Source: JADKBO01 sp037968395
GTDB lineage: Bacteria > Bacteroidota > Bacteroidia > Chitinophagales > Saprospiraceae
DNA length: 14,715 nucleotides
Assembly (NCBI GenBank): GCA_037968395.1
Contig: JBBKVK010000206.1
Span: forward strand, 1 to 14,715
Reading direction: 5' to 3'
Part shown: positions 1 through 6,947 of the stretch, piece by piece
How positions within the stretch are numbered: position 1 is the first letter of the stretch
Layout of the letters: every line of letters begins with the position of its first letter
The notes under the pieces: generated by a model
What the model saw: the letters and a program-made list of their open reading frames with translations, nothing else
What the model was told of the DNA's origin: nothing
Database searches by the model: none
Made by a program: the position numbers and the translations under genes

Positions 1-13
1 AAGAGTTGAAGAC

Positions 14-54
14 AAAAAAGAAGGAGCTATGAAACCTAATTCATAACTCCTCTT
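14..54 (-). terminator. Intrinsic terminator of tRNA-Val
   Basis: Read on the minus strand, an 11-bp stem (arms at 40-50 and 23-33, one G-U pair) closes a 6-nt loop and is followed by a T-rich run, TTCTTTTTT (14-22 on the plus strand). It lies 4 nt beyond the encoded CCA of the tRNA, so it most likely ends that transcript. Confidence 0.85.
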
Positions 55-58
55 TATA

Positions 59-136
59 TGGTGGGAAATACTGGACTCGAACCAGTGACCCCCTGCTTGT
101 AAGGCAGGTGCTCTGAACCAACTGAGCTAATCTCCC
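59..136 (-). tRNA. trnV: tRNA-Val (anticodon TAC), CCA encoded
   Basis: The minus strand folds into a complete cloverleaf. The acceptor stem is GGGAGAT paired with ATTTCCC (one G-U). The D-arm is GCTC/GAGC. The anticodon arm is CCTGC-CTTACAA-GCAGG, with anticodon TAC at 99-101, reading GUA valine codons. The T-arm is ACTGG-TTCGAGT-CCAGT. A discriminator A and a genome-encoded CCA follow at 59-62. It has its own promoter about 35 nt upstream and an intrinsic terminator directly after it, so it looks like a single-gene transcription unit. Confidence 0.97.
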
Positions 137-170
137 TTTCTAATAGGTGTGCCATTTTTCAATCGCGGTG

Positions 171-200
171 CAAAGATAGAAAGCTTTTTGTTACATCAAA
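171..200 (-). promoter_or_regulatory. Bacteroidota-type promoter for tRNA-Val
   Basis: On the minus strand TTTG (197-200) is followed after 18 nt by TATCTTTG (171-178). This is an exact match to the Bacteroidota housekeeping sigma consensus TTTG-N(17-23)-TAnnTTTG. Transcription would begin near 166, giving a leader of about 30 nt before the mature tRNA 5' end at 136. Confidence 0.8.
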
Positions 201-283
201 GTAACTTTTGAATTAAAATATAAATATTTTACTTTTACCCCAAGTTTCCCCCTTTTGAGTGCAGTGTATAATAATTGATATTT

Positions 284-291
284 TACCTTTG
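284..291 (+). promoter_or_regulatory. Predicted -7 element directly before the ATG at 296
   Basis: TACCTTTG matches the Bacteroidota -7 consensus TAnnTTTG. The only TTTG upstream (254-257) lies 26 nt away, longer than usual, so the -33 box is weak. With normal spacing, transcription would begin about 5 nt downstream, at or next to the A of the ATG at 296. Confidence 0.5.
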
Positions 292-295
292 TACC

Positions 296-880
296 ATGCA
301 TGATATTGAACCATACTTTAAATGGAGAGACGATTATATAGCGGCTGAAGATAGTTTGTCTCCTTTCTACGGACAGACTTATAATGAGTTTCAGTTTACG
401 ACTAAGATATATAATTACTATATCCATCCACAATGGGATGAGTTTGGTTCACAGACGCTATACATCAAAGTACTCTTTGTAGACTACGATAAGGGATACG
501 CAATCATGGAGCTCATTGGAGAGTGGAATGACTGTATTGGCAATGATATCATGTACTTAAAGCGGGAGGTAATTGATAAAATGGTCAAGAAAGACGTCAC
601 TAAGTTTATTGTGATATGTGATAATGTGCTCAATTTTCATGCATCTGATGACTCTTACTATGAAGAATGGTGGGATGATGTCAAAGATGAAGATGGATGG
701 GTATGTCTTATCAATACCTTTGACCATGTAGTGCAAGAGATGGATTATGCAAGGCTCAACTACTATGTCAATTATGGAAGAGATTATAATGATATTGACT
801 GGCGCAGAAAGACGCCAAAGATGCTTTATAAAGAGATAAAGATAAGATTGACCCAAGGGATAAAAGGACTAAGTTACTAG
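296..880 (+). CDS. Conserved Bacteroidota protein of unknown function
   Basis: This encodes 194 residues with no signal peptide or membrane segment, so it is probably cytosolic. It is very rich in Asp, Glu, Tyr and Trp, with clusters such as HPQWDEFGS, LIGEWND, FHASDDSYYEEWWDD and KDEDGWVC. I recall this aromatic/acidic pattern from an unnamed protein widespread in Cytophaga-Flavobacterium-Bacteroides genomes, but I know no function for it. The frame is open from a TTG at 275. I prefer the ATG at 296 because the predicted -7 element (284-291) lies inside the seven extra codons, and the family-like sequence begins at MHDIEPYFKWRDDY. The stop is 2 nt before the start of the downstream flavoprotein, so the two are probably cotranscribed and translationally coupled. 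Confidence 0.85.
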   Translation: MHDIEPYFKWRDDYIAAEDSLSPFYGQTYNEFQFTTKIYNYYIHPQWDEFGSQTLYIKVLFVDYDKGYAIMELIGEWNDCIGNDIMYLKREVIDKMVKKDVTKFIVICDNVLNFHASDDSYYEEWWDDVKDEDGWVCLINTFDHVVQEMDYARLNYYVNYGRDYNDIDWRRKTPKMLYKEIKIRLTQGIKGLSY

Positions 881-882
881 GT

Positions 883-2070
883 ATGAAGGTAGGAGTAGTG
901 GGTGGAGGAGCAGCGGGTTTTTTTTATGCAATTAACTATGCAATCAAACATCCCGAAGCGAAAGTTACTATATATGAGCAGTCAAAAGATGTTCTTGGTA
1001 AAGTAAAGATATCTGGTGGTGGCAGATGTAATGTGACTCATGCTTGTTTTATACCTAAAGACCTATCTAAATTTTACCCGAGAGGTCAAAAAGAGTTAAT
1101 TGGTCCATTTCATTCATTTGCTTGTGGGGATACTATGGAGTGGTTTGATTCTCGTGGGGTAGCATTAAAAATTGAAGACGATGGCAGAGTTTTTCCAGAA
1201 AGTAACTCATCACAAAGTATAGTTGATTGCCTAATGGGCGAATGTCGAAGACTTGGCATTCGTATTATGACCAATACCAAAGTAAAAGACCTCCATATAA
1301 TGCCAGATGATACTTGGCAGATCGATTTTGGTGAAGGAAATGGCACCTTGGTAGATAAGCTTTTCATAGCTTCAGGAAGCAGTCCTTTTTTCTGGAAAAT
1401 ATTGACAAGGTGTGGGCATTCGGTAGTGCCACCTGTCCCTTCATTATTTACTTTCAATATTAAAGACCCAAAAATTAAGGATTTACCAGGTATTTCAATG
1501 CCAAATGCCGAGATTAAAGTATTAGACACAAAGATGCAAGAGTCTGGCCCACTACTTATTACACACTGGGGATTGAGTGGTCCAGCTGTACTTAAATTGT
1601 CTGCTTGGGGTGCAGTTGAGCTAAATAGTAGAAACTATCAATTTGATATCTCCGTTGATTGGATCCCATCTGTATCAGAAGAAGAAATTATAGAATATAA
1701 AAACACCAATGCAAGTAAAATGGTCTTGTCTAGGTCTCTTTTTGGGATCCCCAATCGACTCTGGGCAAGTTTGCTCTCTGATCATGATTTGGAAGGAAAA
1801 CGGTGGGGTGATCTATCTAAAATATCCATGCAATCGCTTATCAACCAGTTTAAATCTCAAAGATTTTCTGTAAGAGGCAAGAGTACTTTCAAAGAAGAGT
1901 TTGTTACCGCTGGTGGAGTGGATCTCAAAGAAGTAAATTTTAAAAACTTTTCAAGTAAATTGCTGCCAAACCTTCATTTTGCAGGAGAAGTATTAAACAT
2001 TGATGCTGTTACAGGAGGATTTAATTTTCAAGCAGCTTGGACTGGGGCTTATTTAGCTGCTTTGGATTGA
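883..2070 (+). CDS. FAD-dependent oxidoreductase, HI0933/BaiN family
   Basis: The 395-residue product is a two-dinucleotide-binding-domain flavoprotein of the HI0933 family (COG2081). Visible marks are the N-terminal Rossmann loop GGGAAG (residues 7-12), the acidic residue ending the second strand (YEQS), the family signature KISGGGRCNVTH near residue 43, and a C-terminal FAD motif, LHFAGEVLNIDAVTGGFNFQ, followed by AAWTGAYLA. The length is normal for the family. Some members reduce bile-acid intermediates (BaiN), but most have no known substrate, so only a flavin-dependent redox role can be assigned. It starts 2 nt after the preceding gene and has no promoter of its own that I can see. Confidence 0.9.
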   Translation: MKVGVVGGGAAGFFYAINYAIKHPEAKVTIYEQSKDVLGKVKISGGGRCNVTHACFIPKDLSKFYPRGQKELIGPFHSFACGDTMEWFDSRGVALKIEDDGRVFPESNSSQSIVDCLMGECRRLGIRIMTNTKVKDLHIMPDDTWQIDFGEGNGTLVDKLFIASGSSPFFWKILTRCGHSVVPPVPSLFTFNIKDPKIKDLPGISMPNAEIKVLDTKMQESGPLLITHWGLSGPAVLKLSAWGAVELNSRNYQFDISVDWIPSVSEEEIIEYKNTNASKMVLSRSLFGIPNRLWASLLSDHDLEGKRWGDLSKISMQSLINQFKSQRFSVRGKSTFKEEFVTAGGVDLKEVNFKNFSSKLLPNLHFAGEVLNIDAVTGGFNFQAAWTGAYLAALD

Positions 2071-2129
2071 TTATAATTCCATCCCAAAACGAATAATAAA
2101 TACTCGCTAACAGATACTCTTTCAAATTC

Positions 2130-2178
2130 CTCTAAAGATCATTCTTTGAGAAATCCACATGTTATCAATAGATATTTG
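2130..2178 (+). promoter_or_regulatory. Possible promoter with overlapping inverted repeat
   Basis: TTTG at 2145-2148 and GATATTTG at 2171-2178 are 22 nt apart, an imperfect match to TTTG-N-TAnnTTTG (G for T at the first -7 position). An interrupted inverted repeat, CTC-t-AAAGA / TCTTT-GAG (2130-2150, eight pairs with one bulge), covers the -33 box. It could be an operator or chance. It has no T-run and so does not look like a terminator for the upstream gene. The remaining 2071-2198 gap shows nothing else. Confidence 0.35.
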
Positions 2179-2198
2179 TATCAAACAAACATATAGTA

Positions 2199-3077
2199 AT
2201 GATGGAAAAGAAAACGAATTACCTAAAATTAAACCTGATAGCAATAGTAATACTGTTAGCAATTAATTTTTGCATTGGTCAGGATACTTCAGAAATTTCA
2301 TATTATATAACCAAAGATAATGTAGCATTGAGAGAAAAAGCTACTAAAAATTCTGCCAGAAAATCAAAACTAAATCACGGAGATAAAATTCAGATACTTG
2401 AGGAACAATTCTATGGAGAAGACGAGGTAGATGGAGTTTACGGATATTGGAAATCTGTAAAATACAAGCTAGATAGCGGATACGTATTTAGTACTTACAT
2501 CTCTGAAGTTACAGTTCATAAATATCTTGCAGCTATCTTTTTCTATGTGGTTGATACCTTGTCATATAGTCTAGGCGTTCATGAATTTGAAAATGAGAAT
2601 TGGTACACATTAGATGAAAACGTTCTGACACCTGCTGCCAAACCTAAAATCATAATTTCCAATAATTTAGACAGGATCTATCACGACAATAAGGTCAACA
2701 TGATAGCTACATCATTGTATCTTGATAGTAATGTAGACCTTAGTTTTTTATTTAGATATGACTCAGAAGTGAGTAATGATAGTATCTCTAATGGATATGA
2801 TTATCAATTGATAAAAGATGATCATTTGCAGATAAGATTAGAGAAGAATGACGATGTAGTATGTGATCTAAATTTGAAACAATTAGGTAGTAACGAATAT
2901 GACACAAAGATCATAACTAATATGATTGATATTAATGCTGATGGAGTGTTAGATGTCTTTTTTAGAGTTTGTAACAACTACGAATGTGCAAGGTATGTTT
3001 ATGTTAGTAAAGCCAGCAAACTTGACTATCAGCTAATTCCACTCACTTTTAAAATATTCCCTTATGAAGGCTGTTAA
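2199..3077 (+). CDS. Secreted protein with bacterial SH3 domain
   Basis: The 292-residue product begins with a signal peptide: Lys residues, then the hydrophobic stretch LNLIAIVILLAINFCIG, with likely cleavage before Gln28. Residues 36-104 look like a bacterial SH3 (SH3b) domain, with the typical VALREKATKNS opening and a KLNHGDKIQIL strand. Such domains commonly bind peptidoglycan or other envelope ligands. The rest (about 110-292) is unrecognised. It includes DINADGVLDVFF at 244-255, which resembles the calcium-loop-like DxNxDGxxD motif of FG-GAP/dockerin-type repeats. The second codon is also ATG, so the start is ambiguous by one residue. The last 14 nt overlap the next gene, implying coupled expression. 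The function is unknown; export to the periplasm or surface is inferred. Confidence 0.8.
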   Translation: MMEKKTNYLKLNLIAIVILLAINFCIGQDTSEISYYITKDNVALREKATKNSARKSKLNHGDKIQILEEQFYGEDEVDGVYGYWKSVKYKLDSGYVFSTYISEVTVHKYLAAIFFYVVDTLSYSLGVHEFENENWYTLDENVLTPAAKPKIIISNNLDRIYHDNKVNMIATSLYLDSNVDLSFLFRYDSEVSNDSISNGYDYQLIKDDHLQIRLEKNDDVVCDLNLKQLGSNEYDTKIITNMIDINADGVLDVFFRVCNNYECARYVYVSKASKLDYQLIPLTFKIFPYEGC

Positions 3078-3729
3078 TCATTTGTTGATGTTGTTTTTTC
3101 TGCCAATTTTTTTATTAGGGCAAGATACTTTGATATACAAAAGCACTAGTTTGGATTTTGACTCTATGATGGTCATGCTTGATGCGTACAATTTTGAAGA
3201 TGAAAACCCAACTATTGTTAGTCATCAAAAACTTAGCCCATTTAAAGCAAAGTTTTATAAATCTTATCGCAGTGGTTGGGTATTAGTTGAGATAGATTCT
3301 AGTGTAGAGTTTGGAAGTGTTGGTCTTCATAGCAAGAGTTTTTCTTTAGTCACTAACATACGTAGATTTGTTATTCCTGCTGATATTTATGAATTAAGGG
3401 TAGAATTTGAAAGGTGCAAATATATCAAAGTAGGGGTGAATGTATCAGATTGCAAGTTAGATATAAAGTACCATGTCAATCCACCTTCCTCTCCAAATGA
3501 AGATAATGGTAGTATAGAGATTCTAAAATGCAATCAAGACTATATTTGGGACAACCAAGGATCTTATGACAGCATACTTTATAATGTCCATACAGGGTAC
3601 TATAACCTTAATCTAAGTACTTATTTTGGATGTGAGCAGACCATAACATTACCAGTGATATATCAAGGAGGAGATATTCAAGATTTACCCAACTTTGACC
3701 AAAGCATAGTAGTACACACCAAGGGTTAA
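3064..3729 (+). CDS. Secreted protein with a SprB-like repeat
   Basis: The 221-residue product has a signal peptide (residues 1-19, with cleavage before Gln20-Asp). The C-terminal part, about 143-199, follows the plan of SprB-type adhesin repeats (PF13573-like): an NGSIEI opening strand, Y-x-W (YIW), then a G-Y-Y-x-L-x-L strand, a GC turn and a closing QTITLPV strand. In Bacteroidota these repeats occur in large surface adhesins; here there is one copy in a small protein and no visible type IX sorting domain. The middle region (20-140) is unrecognised. The start overlaps the preceding SH3-domain gene by 14 nt and both mature proteins would begin Gln-Asp, so they probably work together. The SprB assignment is by eye only. 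Confidence 0.75.
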   Translation: MKAVNHLLMLFFLPIFLLGQDTLIYKSTSLDFDSMMVMLDAYNFEDENPTIVSHQKLSPFKAKFYKSYRSGWVLVEIDSSVEFGSVGLHSKSFSLVTNIRRFVIPADIYELRVEFERCKYIKVGVNVSDCKLDIKYHVNPPSSPNEDNGSIEILKCNQDYIWDNQGSYDSILYNVHTGYYNLNLSTYFGCEQTITLPVIYQGGDIQDLPNFDQSIVVHTKG

Positions 3730-3750
3730 GTAAACTTCAACTTTATTCCT

Positions 3751-3758
3751 TACTTTTG
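3751..3758 (+). promoter_or_regulatory. Predicted -7 element of the lpxH operon
   Basis: TACTTTTG matches TAnnTTTG. No good TTTG is present 17-23 nt upstream. A start of transcription near 3763 would give about a 20-nt leader to the TTG start codon at 3783. Confidence 0.5.
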
Positions 3759-3782
3759 ACCCTAAATAATGCATTCCATTAA

Positions 3783-4565
3783 TTGAATAACTCTAGACAA
3801 AACATATACTTCGCATCTGATTTTCATCTTGGGACTGATGGGAGATTGCCGTCTATCGAAAGAGAAAAACTAATTGTGGAGTGGTTACGATCCATTGAAG
3901 ATGACTGTGAAGTGCTATTTCTTGTAGGTGATGTGTTTGACTATTGGTTTGAGTATCGCAATACAATTCCTAAAGGATATACTCGATTATTTGCTCAATT
4001 TAGGAGGATGGTCGATCACGGGGTTGAGATACATTTCTTTGTAGGTAATCATGATATGTGGGTGAAGGATTATTTTACCGTGGAGTTTGGGATTAAAGTG
4101 TACTATGAACCAGCAGTTTTCATATTTGATGATCAGACATTTTACATAGGTCATGGTGATGGATTGGGTCCTGGTGACCTAAAGTACAAAGTGATCAAAA
4201 ATGTATTGAGAAATCCAATATTACAATGGTGTTTTGGGTGGGTTCACCCATCAATAGGGTTGCCTTTAATGAGGTTGTTTAGCAAGAAAAGTAGAGGTGG
4301 ACAACCAGAAGAACCAATTACCGATATCAAGGAAGAATGGTTGGTCCAGTTTTGTGAGGACCGACTTAAAACGGACAATGTAGATTATTTTATTTTTGGG
4401 CACAGACACCTGCCTATAGATTGTACCCTTACCAATGATAAGTCGAGATATATAAATCTTGGAGACTGGCTCGAATTTTGCTCTTATGGAGTATGGAATG
4501 GACATGAGCTGTCTTTAATATTTTATAATAATGATAAAAACCATGAAGTCTATACATTTACCTAG
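3783..4565 (+). CDS. lpxH: UDP-2,3-diacylglucosamine diphosphatase LpxH
   Basis: LpxH hydrolyses UDP-2,3-diacylglucosamine to lipid X and UMP, a step of lipid A synthesis on the cytosolic side of the inner membrane. The 260-residue protein shows the complete metallophosphoesterase set: D13 and H15 (SDFHLG), D50 (VGDVFDYW), N89-H90-D91 (GNHD), H124 (GHGD), and H207/H209 (GHRH). The insert between the last two motifs is rich in hydrophobic and basic residues (QWCFGWVHPSIG, FSKKSR), as expected of the LpxH lid. The start must be the TTG at 3783: an in-frame stop lies directly upstream and the first internal Met is past the second metal motif. The 3' end overlaps the next lipoprotein gene. Related LpxH-like Bacteroidota phosphoesterases exist, so the exact substrate is inferred. 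Confidence 0.88.
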   Translation: MNNSRQNIYFASDFHLGTDGRLPSIEREKLIVEWLRSIEDDCEVLFLVGDVFDYWFEYRNTIPKGYTRLFAQFRRMVDHGVEIHFFVGNHDMWVKDYFTVEFGIKVYYEPAVFIFDDQTFYIGHGDGLGPGDLKYKVIKNVLRNPILQWCFGWVHPSIGLPLMRLFSKKSRGGQPEEPITDIKEEWLVQFCEDRLKTDNVDYFIFGHRHLPIDCTLTNDKSRYINLGDWLEFCSYGVWNGHELSLIFYNNDKNHEVYTFT

Positions 4566-5376
4566 ACTTACTTTTTTCTATGTTTTGATAGTAATTCTTG
4601 CTACATCTTGTGCTATTAAGCCTAAGAATGGAGCTGTTGTGGATGTAACTAAGACTATTCCAGTACTTGTCAGTAAAATGGATGTAGACAATCTGGGTAA
4701 CGTATATGTAATAGATCATAAAGGCAAACTGCTAAAGTATAATGAAAATGGTATTCTGGTTTTTGAGTTTTATAATAAAAGACTTGGAGATATTTCATCA
4801 ATAGATGTCAGTAATCCTTTGGAAATTTTAATTTTTTTCCAAAATTATGGTGTTGTAAAATCACTAGACAATACGCTTTCAGAAATCAAATCTGTTGACT
4901 TTAATAAGGAAGGAAAATTTGTAGGTACTCAGGTTTTTTGTAAATCCAATGACAGTTTTTTGTGGATTGCAGATCCCACTACTCAAAAAATATTAAAAGT
5001 TGACGATCAACTTAAGGTAAAATTAGAGACCAATAGGTTTTCTGACTTAGGCATCAATGAGCTACTTCCTATCAAAATGAGAGAAGCTGGTAATCATCTT
5101 GTAGTAATGACCCAAAATAATGGATTCTTGATTTTTGACAATTTTGGGCAATTTGATAAGTCTATAATTGCTTTAGACGTAGAGGATTTTCAATTTGATG
5201 GCAAAGGATTATTATACAAGACCTTAACTAATTATAGATACCAAAAAATCAGTTTTCCGGATTTTTACTTTGTAAGTTTACCACCTAGTGTTGATAGGTC
5301 TAAAGTGCTTGATGCTCGAAAAATAAATAATATTTGGTACATCGCCTATGCAGGAGGTGTGGATATTTTAAAATAA
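4543..5376 (+). CDS. Lipoprotein with propeller-like repeats, unknown function
   Basis: The product is 277 residues from the ATG at 4543; an ATG at 4531 would add four codons. I prefer 4543 because it gives a classic lipoprotein signal: a basic start, a hydrophobic core (LTFFYVLIVILATSC) and a lipidated Cys at residue 23. The mature part contains VDNLGNVYVIDHKGKLLKYN, the pattern of NHL/six-bladed propeller strands, and similar spaced hydrophobic strands follow (FLWIADPTTQKILKVD, FLIFDNFGQFDKS). A single-domain propeller anchored in the inner or outer membrane is likely. The gene starts 23 nt inside lpxH and is followed 4 nt after its stop by another lipoprotein gene, so all three are probably one operon. 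The link to lipid A is guilt by association only. Confidence 0.8.
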   Translation: MKSIHLPRLTFFYVLIVILATSCAIKPKNGAVVDVTKTIPVLVSKMDVDNLGNVYVIDHKGKLLKYNENGILVFEFYNKRLGDISSIDVSNPLEILIFFQNYGVVKSLDNTLSEIKSVDFNKEGKFVGTQVFCKSNDSFLWIADPTTQKILKVDDQLKVKLETNRFSDLGINELLPIKMREAGNHLVVMTQNNGFLIFDNFGQFDKSIIALDVEDFQFDGKGLLYKTLTNYRYQKISFPDFYFVSLPPSVDRSKVLDARKINNIWYIAYAGGVDILK

Positions 5377-5380
5377 AGGA

Positions 5381-6025
5381 ATGAAGAATATATATTTATT
5401 TAGTTTGTTGGTTCTACTATCGGCTTGTAGTCAGAAAATTGTACCTGGTACTTATACCACATCTGTAAATGATAAGATCCTTTTTGCAGGTACTAATGTG
5501 GAAGTTTTACCAAACAACAAGATCCATATTCTACATTGGACAGATACTGGTAATAGATATGGTGAGGGTTCTTATCAGCTTAATGGTAAAAATTTAACGA
5601 TTACATTCGATAGCATTGATGCAGTCTTGGCGCATTACACTGAGCATTTGATTGATAGATCTTATGCAGATGCTACTACATATCAAATCACTAGTAATGA
5701 TAACATGGTTGGAGCTTCGGTTAGCGTCTTTGATAATAAAATGGGCTTCATGAGTGGCGGTGTTGTAGGCAATGATAATATATGCAGGATGCATATACCT
5801 AATGACATCAAATCTGCTTATATTATTGTCAATATGTTTGGTTACGAAGCTCTCAAAATTCCAATTAAAAAGCAAACTTCTACTTTGTACAATGTCCACT
5901 TAATGGAAACATTTACTGAATTTTTTAAAAAGGGAGAAAAGAAGACGTATCAAGTAAAATCAAAAGGCAACGAACTAATCTTAACTGAAGGAAAGCACAA
6001 AATCTTTTTGAAGGAAGTTAATTAG
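5381..6025 (+). CDS. Small lipoprotein of unknown function
   Basis: The 214-residue product starts with a lipoprotein signal (MKNIYLFSLLVLLSAC, lipidated Cys at 16). The mature part begins with a GTYTTS...GEGSYQLNGKNLTITF pattern, like the short beta-rich lipocalin-like strands seen in many Bacteroidota lipoproteins. A second beta-rich part follows from about 105, where VGASVSVFDN...IPNDIKSAYIIVNMFGYEAL resembles the carboxypeptidase-D regulatory-like beta-sandwich fold. Neither assignment is firm. It lies 4 nt after the propeller lipoprotein and appears to be the last gene of the lpxH operon. It converges on scpA. Confidence 0.75.
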   Translation: MKNIYLFSLLVLLSACSQKIVPGTYTTSVNDKILFAGTNVEVLPNNKIHILHWTDTGNRYGEGSYQLNGKNLTITFDSIDAVLAHYTEHLIDRSYADATTYQITSNDNMVGASVSVFDNKMGFMSGGVVGNDNICRMHIPNDIKSAYIIVNMFGYEALKIPIKKQTSTLYNVHLMETFTEFFKKGEKKTYQVKSKGNELILTEGKHKIFLKEVN

Positions 6026-6130
6026 GGATATTCAGTAGTATGAAAAACTAGATAAAATTATTGGTGAATCATAAAAATGATGGCTTTACTTAATTACATG
6101 CCCAGCATTATTCTGTTTAGTAATTATTAA

Positions 6131-6148
6131 GTTACAGCGTACCGTAAC
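6131..6148. terminator. Weak hairpin in the convergent intergenic region
   Basis: GTTAC and GTAAC (5 bp, 8-nt loop) lie between the ends of the lpxH-operon lipoprotein and scpA. AATTTT follows on the plus strand and TTAATAATT on the minus strand. The pairing is too short to be convincing, but no better terminator is visible in 6026-6191. Confidence 0.25.
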
Positions 6149-6191
6149 AATTTTGGAAAAGATACGCAGGTGTTTTTAAAATTAGGAACAA

Positions 6192-6938
6192 CTAAGAACT
6201 TTCTCCAATTCCCTCTACCCAAAAATTATTTATACCTTCTCCTTGGATGATATTTATCTTCTGAAGGTTGAGCAGTTCTAACAATGCTATAAAGGTGATA
6301 ATAGCATGAATTCGATTCTCAAGTTTAATAAATAGGTCTTTAAATTGGGTTTTCTTTCCAATCTTTATTTTAGAAAATATAAAGTGTTGTTGCTCTTGTA
6401 TTGTATAATTAAATTGTATAATCTTGTGTACAGGTTTGTTTTGTTCAAACTCATATTCCTTCATCAGCTTTTGAAAAGTAGTCATGAGTTTGTATAGACT
6501 TAATGACTCTAACTCAACATCAACCAATGCTTTGTTAGCTATACTTTTAAGCTCGGAAGTGACATTGCCTCGGTAATATTTATGGGCTCTTACTTCTTCT
6601 AGATCCGCAAATTCGTCAATTACTTCTTTATACCTTTTGTATTCTAAAAGTCTATCAGCTAACTCCGCTCTAGGATCTATTTCATTGCCAAGTTCATCGA
6701 TCTCTTTCCTTGGAATTAACATTCTTGTTTTGATCCGCATCAGTGTAGCAGCTACAAGGATAAACTCACTTGCAACATCTAAGTTTAGAGACTCTAATTT
6801 TCTTATATATTCTAAAAATTCATTGGTGATTTGGGCGATTGGGATGTCATTAATATCTAATTCATCTCTTTGAATAAAGAACAATAATAGGTCAAAAGGG
6901 CCTTCAAATTGTTCTATTTTGATATTATAAGTCTGCAT
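6192..6938 (-). CDS. scpA: Segregation and condensation protein A
   Basis: ScpA is the kleisin subunit that bridges the SMC heads in the bacterial condensin complex. The 248-residue protein begins with the family hallmark FEGPFDLLLFFIQRDELDINDIPIAQIT (residues about 11-38), followed by EYIRKLESLNLDVASEFILVAATLMRIKTRMLIPR, the SMC-neck-binding helical part. The C-terminal winged-helix region is visible as FSKIKIGKKTQFKDLF...ITFIALLELLNLQKINIIQ. The length is typical. No scpB or smc gene is in the window. The gene begins 9 nt after the stop of the ROK kinase gene and has no separate promoter that I can find, so it is probably read from the upstream kinase/isomerase transcript. Confidence 0.95.
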   Translation of the reverse strand: MQTYNIKIEQFEGPFDLLLFFIQRDELDINDIPIAQITNEFLEYIRKLESLNLDVASEFILVAATLMRIKTRMLIPRKEIDELGNEIDPRAELADRLLEYKRYKEVIDEFADLEEVRAHKYYRGNVTSELKSIANKALVDVELESLSLYKLMTTFQKLMKEYEFEQNKPVHKIIQFNYTIQEQQHFIFSKIKIGKKTQFKDLFIKLENRIHAIITFIALLELLNLQKINIIQGEGINNFWVEGIGESS

Positions 6939-6947
6939 AATTACAGT

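Noticed and set aside
191..433. Minus-strand 80-codon frame between the tRNA promoter and the first gene
   Set aside because: It overlaps both the tRNA promoter and the conserved gene at 296 and has no recognisable protein features.
1110..1529. Minus-strand open frame of 139 codons opposite the flavoprotein gene
   Set aside because: It lies entirely within a confidently assigned gene and its translation shows no recognisable domain. It is a frame shadow.
6066..6115. Possible second hairpin (AATGATGG...CCCAGCATT) between the convergent genes
   Set aside because: The arms are mismatched and the loop is long with no T-run, so it is not a credible terminator.
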